Origin: Gammaproteobacteria bacterium
Lineage (GTDB): Bacteria > Pseudomonadota > Gammaproteobacteria > GCA-001735895
Assembly: GCA_018669845.1 (NCBI GenBank)
Contig: JABHSO010000128.1
Coordinates: forward strand, 1-56,722
Direction: 5' to 3'
DNA length: 56,722 nucleotides
Position numbers and translations under genes: made by a program. Of this stretch, positions 46,358 to 54,274 are shown piece after piece; the first letter of the stretch is position 1, and each line of letters begins with the position of its first letter. The notes under the pieces were generated by a model that made no database searches, was not told where the DNA came from, and saw nothing but the letters and a program-made list of their open reading frames with translations.

Positions 46358-49156
46358 TTACTCAGCATAGCTATCGGTCAGCTCGGTTTTTGCATAGGTG
46401 AAAGGCATTAATTTACCTAATGCTTTCAGACTGTTTTTAATAGAGTCGTCAAAGCTTCCTTTTGGAATTCTAGAAAGGTTTGATTTATGAATGTTAATAG
46501 ATTTCTCTTCAAAAGGATAAGCCTGATCTTCGAGTAAATAATTGTATTCTTCCAGTGCTTCTTCATTCAGCTTTTTAGGTCTTTCTGAAGTTAACAGGGC
46601 ATTTGCAAATTCTCGGTAAATTTCTGCAATATTAAAAGTTGCTGTCGTAGTAACTTCTTCGACCTGATATTTTACAGCTTTTGTATAAGCTGTGATTGAT
46701 TTCTTCATTAAGCTCTTTTTTACTTTCAAACTTTTCTTTAAAGGTATGCTCAGCTTTATTTTTGAATACTGTTTACGTACTGGTTCAATTAAAATCAGGC
46801 TTGAAGTAGCGGCAAGATAACGTGTTCGATCTGTGCGCTGCCTTTTGCCTTTTGCATCAGCTTTTACAATCTCTCTTAACCAGAAATGATATCGCTCAGA
46901 TTCTTTTTTAGCTTGATAGTACTGAGCGATTTTATAACGTAATTCGATGCTACGAGATATCGGTGTTGGGTATTTTTTAATATAGGTTTTATAGGTTGAA
47001 ATAGCTTTAGCCTTTTTTCCTGCCTGATTGTAGAGCTCAGCTACCTGCCACAACATATCCTGTTGTTGATCTTTAGGTGTTAGCTTTATCAGGCTCAACA
47101 TTTCACCTGCCGCTTTAGCATGCTGACCAGAATTATTATAGGCAAGGGTTAGTTTTTCGGTCACGCTCTGAGTCCATTTTTTCTGCTTAGGATAAGACTT
47201 TCGAAAAGTCTCCAACAGAACGATTGCCGTAGGCCATTGTTTTAGTGTCATATATTCGGTTGCGGCATCGTAATCTGCAATTATTCTTTTCGGTGAACCA
47301 GGAACAATTTTACCGAGCCGTAGAAAATGTTGAGCGGCAAGTTCATGGTTTCCTCGTTCACGCTCCACTTCACCCTGTTTATAAATAGATGAAGCCAGCT
47401 GTTCGCTGATAGTATTTCTTTTTCGGGCTTTAACGGGCATTCCTGCGATAACTTTTGCATAAGCTGTTTCTGCGTTGGCATATTCAGCTAATTCAAAGCT
47501 TGAATGTGCAATTAAAATCCATGCACTATGTTTTAGTTTTTGTTTAATCTTAGGATTTTTAACCAGTTTACCGGCTGTATTTTTGGCCTGGTCAAATTTT
47601 TTCAAATCAAAGAATTGTTCTGCTGTTTTTAATAAGACTCCAGGACTACGTTTATCATCAGGAAATTTATCGGTAAATCTGAGTGAACTTTGAATTAGAT
47701 TATTTTTTATTATAGGCCTTTGTTTCTCAGGACTTATTTTATAAAGCTTGTTATAGGCTATCAGAGCCGCATATCCAGATTCTGCACTGTTTTTATGAGC
47801 CGGGTACAGGTAGGCTGTTTTTTCATATTCTGCAATGGCTAACTCATATTGCTTGGCATCAAAGCGAGATTCTGCCAGTAAAAAATTAACTTCTGCAGCT
47901 TTGCTATGTTGAGGAAAAGAATCCAGGTATAGCTGATACCAACTTGCCGTTTTTTTGTAATCAGTCGATTTTTTACTCACCCTTGCGGTGGCGTGATAAT
48001 GGGTAGCAATATCGAACATATGAGAAGTTAAAACCGGTTGCAACTTAGCCTGTGTCTCTGCAGTTTGCTGGTTCCAGTAAGCACTGTCTTTATTATACTT
48101 TTTAACAAAAGTTTCTTTTTCCGGTAATAGCAGGGAAGTAAATTCTGTTTTTTTATAAGTATTTATAACCAGTTGATGAAAAACCGGTGTGTAGCTGGAA
48201 AAGGGGTAGTTTTCTCCAAAAGAAATATACACATCGGTAGCATCGGTGAGCCGATCTTTACTCAGGTACAAGTCTGCCAGTTTACGATACAGTAAAGGTT
48301 CATAGCTTCGTTTTCCTGCAGTATTAAAAAACTGGCTGATCGGTTGTCTGGCAGGTAAATATGAAAAAGCCAGACTGGTAACACGCAGCACGTCCTCTAC
48401 CAGTTCTTTCTCGGCTCGACTGAGCGAATCTTTCAGTTCAAATTCACCCACAAACTGTTGCTGCTGTTTTAAATCTAGAAGCTTAACAAAACTGCTGATC
48501 GAATTTTTATTCTGATTTTGCTTAAATTGAGCCCAACCATATTTGTATAAAGACTTTTCATAATATAATGAATCAGCATGATCTCTCACTATGACACCAT
48601 AAGCTTTTTCGGATCTAGCATAATCCCCTTCTACGAAAAAGTTTTCACCCAGTCGAAACTGGATTTCATCAATGTATTGGGACTTTGGAAATTGAGCAAC
48701 CAGTTGTTGCATATAAATCTGCGATTGTTCAGGTTCTGATTGCATCGCATAAGCACGTGAAAGTTGATATAGAATTAAATCATTGTCTTCTCTATCGGGA
48801 TATGTTTCCAAATATTGTTGATAGCGTTGAATAGCAAGTTTAGCTTCCTGCTCTCCCTGTTTTACTCTTGCCGGGTTCTCTGACAGTTTGTTATCCAGGC
48901 TGGCTTCAAGTTCCAGATCGGCTAATCTTTGCACCTCTTTCCCGTATTCACCTCCCTGTGGTGAGATCGATACTAATTCACGATAGCTTTTTATCAATTG
49001 ACTATTTTTTTCACCAAAAGAAACTTTTGGGTTTAAATCTCTGTTTGAAGCCCTGTTGGGAAGATCGGAAATTGTTGGCTTTATTTTATCAGCAGTTTGT
49101 ACACATGACTGAATAATGATTAGACTTGTCAATGTTAAAATTAGGCGAATTTTCAT
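46358..49156 (-). CDS. Large TPR lipoprotein of the ExbBD operon
   Basis: A 932-residue lipoprotein (lipobox IIQSC, Cys18) made almost entirely of TPR-like helical repeats along its length, e.g. DNDLILYQLSRAYAMQ, AEVNFLLAESRFDAKQYELA and ASSIYKQGEVERERGNHELA. The size fits an extended solenoid. It overlaps the next TPR gene by four bases. AglT and PglI of the Myxococcus gliding apparatus are also TPR proteins beside ExbBD-type motors, which is the basis of the machine analogy here. Confidence 0.82.
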   Translation of the reverse strand: MKIRLILTLTSLIIIQSCVQTADKIKPTISDLPNRASNRDLNPKVSFGEKNSQLIKSYRELVSISPQGGEYGKEVQRLADLELEASLDNKLSENPARVKQGEQEAKLAIQRYQQYLETYPDREDNDLILYQLSRAYAMQSEPEQSQIYMQQLVAQFPKSQYIDEIQFRLGENFFVEGDYARSEKAYGVIVRDHADSLYYEKSLYKYGWAQFKQNQNKNSISSFVKLLDLKQQQQFVGEFELKDSLSRAEKELVEDVLRVTSLAFSYLPARQPISQFFNTAGKRSYEPLLYRKLADLYLSKDRLTDATDVYISFGENYPFSSYTPVFHQLVINTYKKTEFTSLLLPEKETFVKKYNKDSAYWNQQTAETQAKLQPVLTSHMFDIATHYHATARVSKKSTDYKKTASWYQLYLDSFPQHSKAAEVNFLLAESRFDAKQYELAIAEYEKTAYLYPAHKNSAESGYAALIAYNKLYKISPEKQRPIIKNNLIQSSLRFTDKFPDDKRSPGVLLKTAEQFFDLKKFDQAKNTAGKLVKNPKIKQKLKHSAWILIAHSSFELAEYANAETAYAKVIAGMPVKARKRNTISEQLASSIYKQGEVERERGNHELAAQHFLRLGKIVPGSPKRIIADYDAATEYMTLKQWPTAIVLLETFRKSYPKQKKWTQSVTEKLTLAYNNSGQHAKAAGEMLSLIKLTPKDQQQDMLWQVAELYNQAGKKAKAISTYKTYIKKYPTPISRSIELRYKIAQYYQAKKESERYHFWLREIVKADAKGKRQRTDRTRYLAATSSLILIEPVRKQYSKIKLSIPLKKSLKVKKSLMKKSITAYTKAVKYQVEEVTTTATFNIAEIYREFANALLTSERPKKLNEEALEEYNYLLEDQAYPFEEKSINIHKSNLSRIPKGSFDDSIKNSLKALGKLMPFTYAKTELTDSYAE

Positions 49157-51039
49157 TGCGCCCCCTTTAATTTTGACACTTCATCGTGAAGTCTTGTCAG
49201 GGAGTAATGCGCACTTAGCTTTAACTGGGTTAAATGTATTTTTCTGTTTTCAATAACATCTGTGGCCAGTATATTGATGAGCTGTTCCTGTTGATCAATT
49301 AATTCTGATGCATCAATTTCCATACGTTCTATTTCACTGGCCTGCCCCTTAATACGTTGCTTAAAATCAATCAATTTTAATTCATTAATAGCAGAGGCCT
49401 GCTGTAACGAGGTTGCTGATGATTTTGCTTTTTCAAGAGCGCGATCAAGTAATTGTAGCTGACGTAAAACTCTCCAGTAGCGTCGTGGAAAATCAGTGTT
49501 GAGCTCCCACCTTAGCAATCCTGACAGCAGGCGATATTTCTGTATTTCATCAGACATGTCCTGATGGCTTTGTAGTTTTGAGATCAAATTATAAATATCT
49601 TCTAACTGCTCCAGATAGTCAGTTTCATCTTCATTAGCCAGTGCAAAAAAATCTTCTGACTGTTTTATTCGTTGAACTTCCTGCGCCAGTGCATCACGTT
49701 GCTGTTGCAACTGTTCAAGTTGTTTGAAATCAGTGATCTGTTTGAGCAGTTCACGTTTGCTCTCGAAAGAATTTTCACGCTCAGTCAGCATTAATTTGAA
49801 TGCCGGCAAACTACTTTTCCACTTAATTAATGAGCTGTGTATCTCGAGTAATTCCTGATAGTTCAAAATAGCCTGCTGAAATTCTTTACTGGCAAACATG
49901 TTATGAAGATAGGGAGTAGTAAAGTGCTGCGGTAATTTATTTTCTAAAGAACTTTCTAAGGTGGGTTGAATAATTTTATCCTGATAAAGCGTATTAATCA
50001 GTTCCATTTCATTAATGCTATCGATTGCTTTATCCATGTTGTTCAGGGATGTCGAAAATATTTGCAATGCCTGTTCATAATATTGAATGGCCAGGTCATT
50101 ATTATTCAACTTCTCATAGGCGTGAGCAATAGCGAGATAGGCTTCCAGTGTGGCACCATCCAGCTGTTTTTTATCGACCAGAGCGAACCAGTAATCTAAA
50201 GCTTTTTGATGATTTAATAATCGACTCCAGGCCCAGCCTGTTGCGAGTAATGCCTTGTTAGTTAAAGGACTGGATGTATGAATTCCTCCCAGGTATTTCA
50301 AACTATCTTGCAGTTGTTTTTGACGCAAAGACGTTAAGCCTAAAACAAGTCTGGCGGAATCCTGAAGTGAGCGTAGTTCATCATCAACTGCCTGCCTGCT
50401 TATGAGCTTTAACAACCATTGCTGTGCCTGCTGATTTTGCTGTGTAGTATTAAGTGAAACCCCCAGGTTATATTCAGAATAGGCTGACCATAGTGACTCG
50501 CTATTAATCTGTGAAACTGTTTCTGCAGCCTGTTCAAATTGCTGGTTCTTAATATAAATATTAGTCAGGAAGTAGTGCTTCTGAGCTTCTCTTTGTGGAG
50601 TTAGTGTCTCTGTGATTCGAGTTAATAATGCTTCTGCCTGTTGATAATTGTTTTTTTCATATTGAACCCTGGCCAGATTAAACCAGGTTCTATTTTTTAT
50701 TTCTGTAGCCGTTTTATCATCCAGCAAATGGGTTAATAACTGTTCAGAGTCTTCAGGCAAGCCGTATTCAAAATACAGGCCACCTAATAAAAGATCCATG
50801 TCTTCAGGCTGGATTTGATCAACTTGCCTTTGTTTTGCAACTTCGAGTGTGGTTATTGCATGAAGCTTTTTATCCTGAAAAAGGTAATACATGGATCTGC
50901 CATAAGCAAGATCCATAACTTTTTGCTGATGTTCTTTTTTCTCAGGCGTCTGTTCAGTCGCAATTGCTGGCATACTCAGGCATAGCAGTAAAGATAATGC
51001 TGAAGGTAGTATCAATGGTGACTGAGAAAATAGCATCAC
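49153..51039 (-). CDS. TPR protein with signal peptide, ExbBD operon
   Basis: A 628-residue periplasmic protein: signal peptide (about 1-27, ending AIATEQ), TPR repeats to about residue 330 (e.g. RTWFNLARVQYEKNNYQQAE), then a long coiled coil (about 400-620, with TDFKQLEQLQQQRDALAQE). It overlaps the large TPR lipoprotein by four bases and starts 13 bases after the coiled-coil gene. It likely bridges the motor and other envelope parts. Confidence 0.8.
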   Translation of the reverse strand: MMLFSQSPLILPSALSLLLCLSMPAIATEQTPEKKEHQQKVMDLAYGRSMYYLFQDKKLHAITTLEVAKQRQVDQIQPEDMDLLLGGLYFEYGLPEDSEQLLTHLLDDKTATEIKNRTWFNLARVQYEKNNYQQAEALLTRITETLTPQREAQKHYFLTNIYIKNQQFEQAAETVSQINSESLWSAYSEYNLGVSLNTTQQNQQAQQWLLKLISRQAVDDELRSLQDSARLVLGLTSLRQKQLQDSLKYLGGIHTSSPLTNKALLATGWAWSRLLNHQKALDYWFALVDKKQLDGATLEAYLAIAHAYEKLNNNDLAIQYYEQALQIFSTSLNNMDKAIDSINEMELINTLYQDKIIQPTLESSLENKLPQHFTTPYLHNMFASKEFQQAILNYQELLEIHSSLIKWKSSLPAFKLMLTERENSFESKRELLKQITDFKQLEQLQQQRDALAQEVQRIKQSEDFFALANEDETDYLEQLEDIYNLISKLQSHQDMSDEIQKYRLLSGLLRWELNTDFPRRYWRVLRQLQLLDRALEKAKSSATSLQQASAINELKLIDFKQRIKGQASEIERMEIDASELIDQQEQLINILATDVIENRKIHLTQLKLSAHYSLTRLHDEVSKLKGAQ

Positions 51040-51052
51040 AAATATTTTTGAG

Positions 51053-51586
51053 TTATTCCCAGATTCGTGTATTCAACTTAGGCTGCTCTTTTGACGGATC
51101 ATCAATAATTTGCAATTCGATAAATTGTGGATCGCTACCTTTTTCTATTGAGATGGTTTTACCTAGTCTGTAATCACGATCATTCGGGCCTTTACCTGTA
51201 TAAATAGCGATAATCTCGTGCTTTCCTGATGCCAGATTTCCAATAAAAAGACGTTGAATGCCGCCTCTTTTTAACGCATCTAATTCTCTTTCTGTGTAAA
51301 GGTGATTAGCAATGATTTTGTCATCAATCTTAAGTTGCACGGCATCCAGAGTGAAAAGCTGACCAGAATCCATAGATAGAAAAACACTGAACTGAGTATT
51401 GGCAGGGAATAATAAATCCTCTTCCAGAATAAACAGGTTTCTATTCAACTTGAGAACATCCTTCTTCAAGTCCTGAATATTCTGCTGTAACTCGGTAATG
51501 GATTCTGTCTGCTGTGCATTCACCGGCACAATATTTAATCCAAAACTCAAGGATAAAAATAAAGCTAAGCGGATGGCAATATTCAT
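51053..51586 (-). CDS. Coiled-coil periplasmic protein of the ExbBD operon
   Basis: A 177-residue protein with a signal peptide (about 1-24, ending VNAQQ), a coiled coil (about 27-58) and a beta-rich domain (about 60-177, with TQFSVFLSMDSGQLFTLDAV). No family recognised. It is 36 bases after ApbE and 13 before the TPR gene, so it belongs to the same transcript. Confidence 0.6.
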   Translation of the reverse strand: MNIAIRLALFLSLSFGLNIVPVNAQQTESITELQQNIQDLKKDVLKLNRNLFILEEDLLFPANTQFSVFLSMDSGQLFTLDAVQLKIDDKIIANHLYTERELDALKRGGIQRLFIGNLASGKHEIIAIYTGKGPNDRDYRLGKTISIEKGSDPQFIELQIIDDPSKEQPKLNTRIWE

Positions 51587-51622
51587 GAGCGACTCCTGTA
51601 CATTTGTAATATTTTTATTATA

Positions 51623-52615
51623 TCAACCGGGATCAGCCGGGCTTTCTAACCCGGATGAATAAAATACCACACCGGTTGAATCTATGATAATGGCATCCAT
51701 GTTGTCCAGGCTGTTAATTAATTCCAGTCCCTTTTTTGCCCCCAGAATAAAAATACTGGTTGATAGTGCATCGGTTGATGTTGCATCCGGACCGATGACT
51801 GTTGCACTCCAGGACTTTGTGGCTGATTTTCCAGTCTGCGGATTAATTATATGATGAATTCGTTTTTTGTTGGATAAAAAAAATCGTTCATAATCCCCCG
51901 AGGTGGATATCGCGGTGTTGCTTAATGGAATGCTTAACGCAATAGCCTGTTTTTTTCGTGGATGCTGTATGCCAATTATCCATGGGCGTCCCTGCTTATC
52001 TCCCAGTATTCGGCTATCTCCTCCTGCACTCACCAATGCTTGCTGAATACCGCATTGTTGAAGAATTTCGATTGCCTGATCAACAGCATAACCTTTTGCG
52101 ATACCCCCAAGATCAATAGACATTCCCTGCATGGCAAATTTAACAGTATGATTTTCGAGAACCAGATTTTTGTAATTAATTGTTTTCAGTTGTTGGCTTA
52201 TCGTTTGGGCATTGGGTTTTTTATGCGACCGATAATCATACTGGAAACCTATTGAAGCAAATGTAATATCGAAAGCTCCAGATGATAATTCTGAAAAGTG
52301 TATAGACTGTTTAAGCAGATTAAATAATTCAGTGCTGACAGATACATTTTTTTCTGATGCCTGCTGATTAATAGCAGAGATTTCACTGTCGGGTTTATAC
52401 GGGCTCATCAACGCATCGATTCGATGCATTTCTGCAAATACCTGGTCACTACAGTGTCTGGCGCTGGCCGGGTTTTCACTCCATAACTCAACATTCACAC
52501 GTGTGCCCATCACATCCTGCGACTGTTTTAACCAGTTTGCACTGGTTTGACTAATACCGCATACCATCAATATCAAAGGCAAACTGTATCTAAAAATAAC
52601 TGACTTCCACTGCAT
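51623..52615 (-). CDS. apbE: FAD:protein FMN transferase (ApbE)
   Basis: A 330-residue ApbE with an N-terminal signal segment (about 1-27). The family blocks are present: MGTRVNVEL, MSPYKPDSEISAIN, DLGGIAKGYAVD, SAGGDSRILG and STDALSTSIFILG. ApbE moves FMN from FAD onto a threonine of a DxxTGA[T/S]-type motif in a periplasmic or membrane target. I saw no such target motif in the neighbouring genes, so its substrate must be elsewhere or unusual. It lies in the 13-gene operon. Confidence 0.9.
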   Translation of the reverse strand: MQWKSVIFRYSLPLILMVCGISQTSANWLKQSQDVMGTRVNVELWSENPASARHCSDQVFAEMHRIDALMSPYKPDSEISAINQQASEKNVSVSTELFNLLKQSIHFSELSSGAFDITFASIGFQYDYRSHKKPNAQTISQQLKTINYKNLVLENHTVKFAMQGMSIDLGGIAKGYAVDQAIEILQQCGIQQALVSAGGDSRILGDKQGRPWIIGIQHPRKKQAIALSIPLSNTAISTSGDYERFFLSNKKRIHHIINPQTGKSATKSWSATVIGPDATSTDALSTSIFILGAKKGLELINSLDNMDAIIIDSTGVVFYSSGLESPADPG

Positions 52616-52636
52616 AACTCAGGTTTAACAGCCAGC

Positions 52637-54271
52637 TTAAGTCAATGGTCCAAAAGCAGCATATTGATCGAAGGCACTGCCGAGGCCATGATTAGGAAAA
52701 GTACTGGCAAACTGTCCAATATCACCATTTAGAGACATGTAGTTTAGTAACACCGTATTCACCAGTAAATTAACATTGTTAGCAGCGGGACTAGATGAAG
52801 TAACTACAGAAGCATCTGCAGAAAAACGTCCAAGTTGACGTCCAATTACGGATGGAGTTACCAGGGTCGTTGGTTTAGCGGTAGGATTATAAACCAGCAT
52901 ATAGGAACAGGCGGTTGATGAATTATCCCCGGTCCATACGCCCTTACCTCGACCACCGAGTATTGTGCCCATGTCAGCGGTATCATCTCGCATGCCATTA
53001 CTGGCCACAGATCCGTCACTGTAGACGTAAATCATCAGTGGTTTACCCTGTTTTTGTGCATAATTCAGGCAGGCCCCAATGCAACGACCAGCTCGTAAGT
53101 CGCGGTTTTCACCGGTTCTTCGATCACCGGTATGGTAATCATAACCGCCCATGGTAATGCAACCACCGGCAGAATAACCGTTTAATACCATTTTCATCAC
53201 GGATGCTGTTTTACGGAATTCACCATCATTTTCCAGTTCATCTGCTGTAAAAATATCCAGGATATTAGTGTCTTTGGTGGGATCAACTTCTCTTCCAGCA
53301 AATCTATCAGCCAGTTCAGCTGCTTTTAAGTAACCGCAGCGCACCAGGTCCTTAACTACTTCATCCCTGGTAACTAAACCTGTAGTAACGGTGTCGAGTT
53401 TAAGTTTTTTATGGGTAATTCGAGCCATCGATTCCATCACCGCTGTGACATCAGCAGGATTACTTAAAATAGCAGTGAGTTCACCAACGTCAACCATGCC
53501 GGTAACATCACTTGGGCGATCTACTTTGGTCGGGCGAACTTCGGCATTAATCATATCTGCCGGTGCCATCGAGTTACCGCCGGAATCGGTGCTGCGAGAG
53601 CCCACCAGGTCAACTACGCTGCCTTTTCCACCCGCTAACGCTATACCATACAATGGATTATGAGGATTATTGCTAGTGTCATTACCCGAACGTGCAGGGA
53701 TTACACAACCATCCACATTTCCTACTGAAGCACCGGCTCTTTCCAGTATGCCCATCAACATTGCGCTGTCAGCATGGAACTCTAAACCCAGTTCATCATT
53801 CACAAAATCATTGTTGGCACTGAGATTAAGCAGGGTTGGAGTAAAAGCAGAAGAATCCAGACCCGGAACCATATCTCCCGGAATACCCATTTTGCTGTAA
53901 CCGGCAGTTGAAATAGTGCCGTCATTTTGACCACCGGCTCCTCCAATCAGTACGTTTGAACCGGCAAGGTTCGCACCACCCGCGAGATCAAAGCAGATAA
54001 ACGGGACTTTAGCGTCGCCAGTGAGACCACCGAGAGAGCAATTTATATCTGCAGCAAGTGAATCAACATCTGCTGACAAAGCGGCCATAGCCGTATTGGG
54101 CGCTGCAAACAGGCTGAAAACACCACCACTGATCAAGGAGGCCGATCCTCCCATGAAACCCTGTCGAATAAAGTCTCGGCGGGTGAAAGGCTTCGCATGA
54201 TCAGAATGATAAAGCGGTGCATCAACGGGATGGGCTTGCTGATTTTTTTTAAGTTTACTGGTCATAATCAT
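52637..54271 (-). CDS. Tat-exported DUF1501-like protein
   Basis: A 544-residue protein with a twin-arginine signal (TRRDFIRQGF, about residues 30-39, then a hydrophobic stretch to AMA). The mature part has a DUF1501-like outline: GGANLAGSNVLIGG near the start, and the GGYDYHTGDRRTGENRDLRAG and KPLMIYVYSDGS blocks in the middle. DUF1501 proteins are related to alkaline-phosphatase/sulfatase folds and usually pair with a cytochrome-like partner, as the next gene here. An AGGA ribosome-binding site lies a few bases before ATG 54271. The stop is 21 bases before apbE. Confidence 0.65.
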   Translation of the reverse strand: MIMTSKLKKNQQAHPVDAPLYHSDHAKPFTRRDFIRQGFMGGSASLISGGVFSLFAAPNTAMAALSADVDSLAADINCSLGGLTGDAKVPFICFDLAGGANLAGSNVLIGGAGGQNDGTISTAGYSKMGIPGDMVPGLDSSAFTPTLLNLSANNDFVNDELGLEFHADSAMLMGILERAGASVGNVDGCVIPARSGNDTSNNPHNPLYGIALAGGKGSVVDLVGSRSTDSGGNSMAPADMINAEVRPTKVDRPSDVTGMVDVGELTAILSNPADVTAVMESMARITHKKLKLDTVTTGLVTRDEVVKDLVRCGYLKAAELADRFAGREVDPTKDTNILDIFTADELENDGEFRKTASVMKMVLNGYSAGGCITMGGYDYHTGDRRTGENRDLRAGRCIGACLNYAQKQGKPLMIYVYSDGSVASNGMRDDTADMGTILGGRGKGVWTGDNSSTACSYMLVYNPTAKPTTLVTPSVIGRQLGRFSADASVVTSSSPAANNVNLLVNTVLLNYMSLNGDIGQFASTFPNHGLGSAFDQYAAFGPLT

Positions 54272-54274
54272 TTC

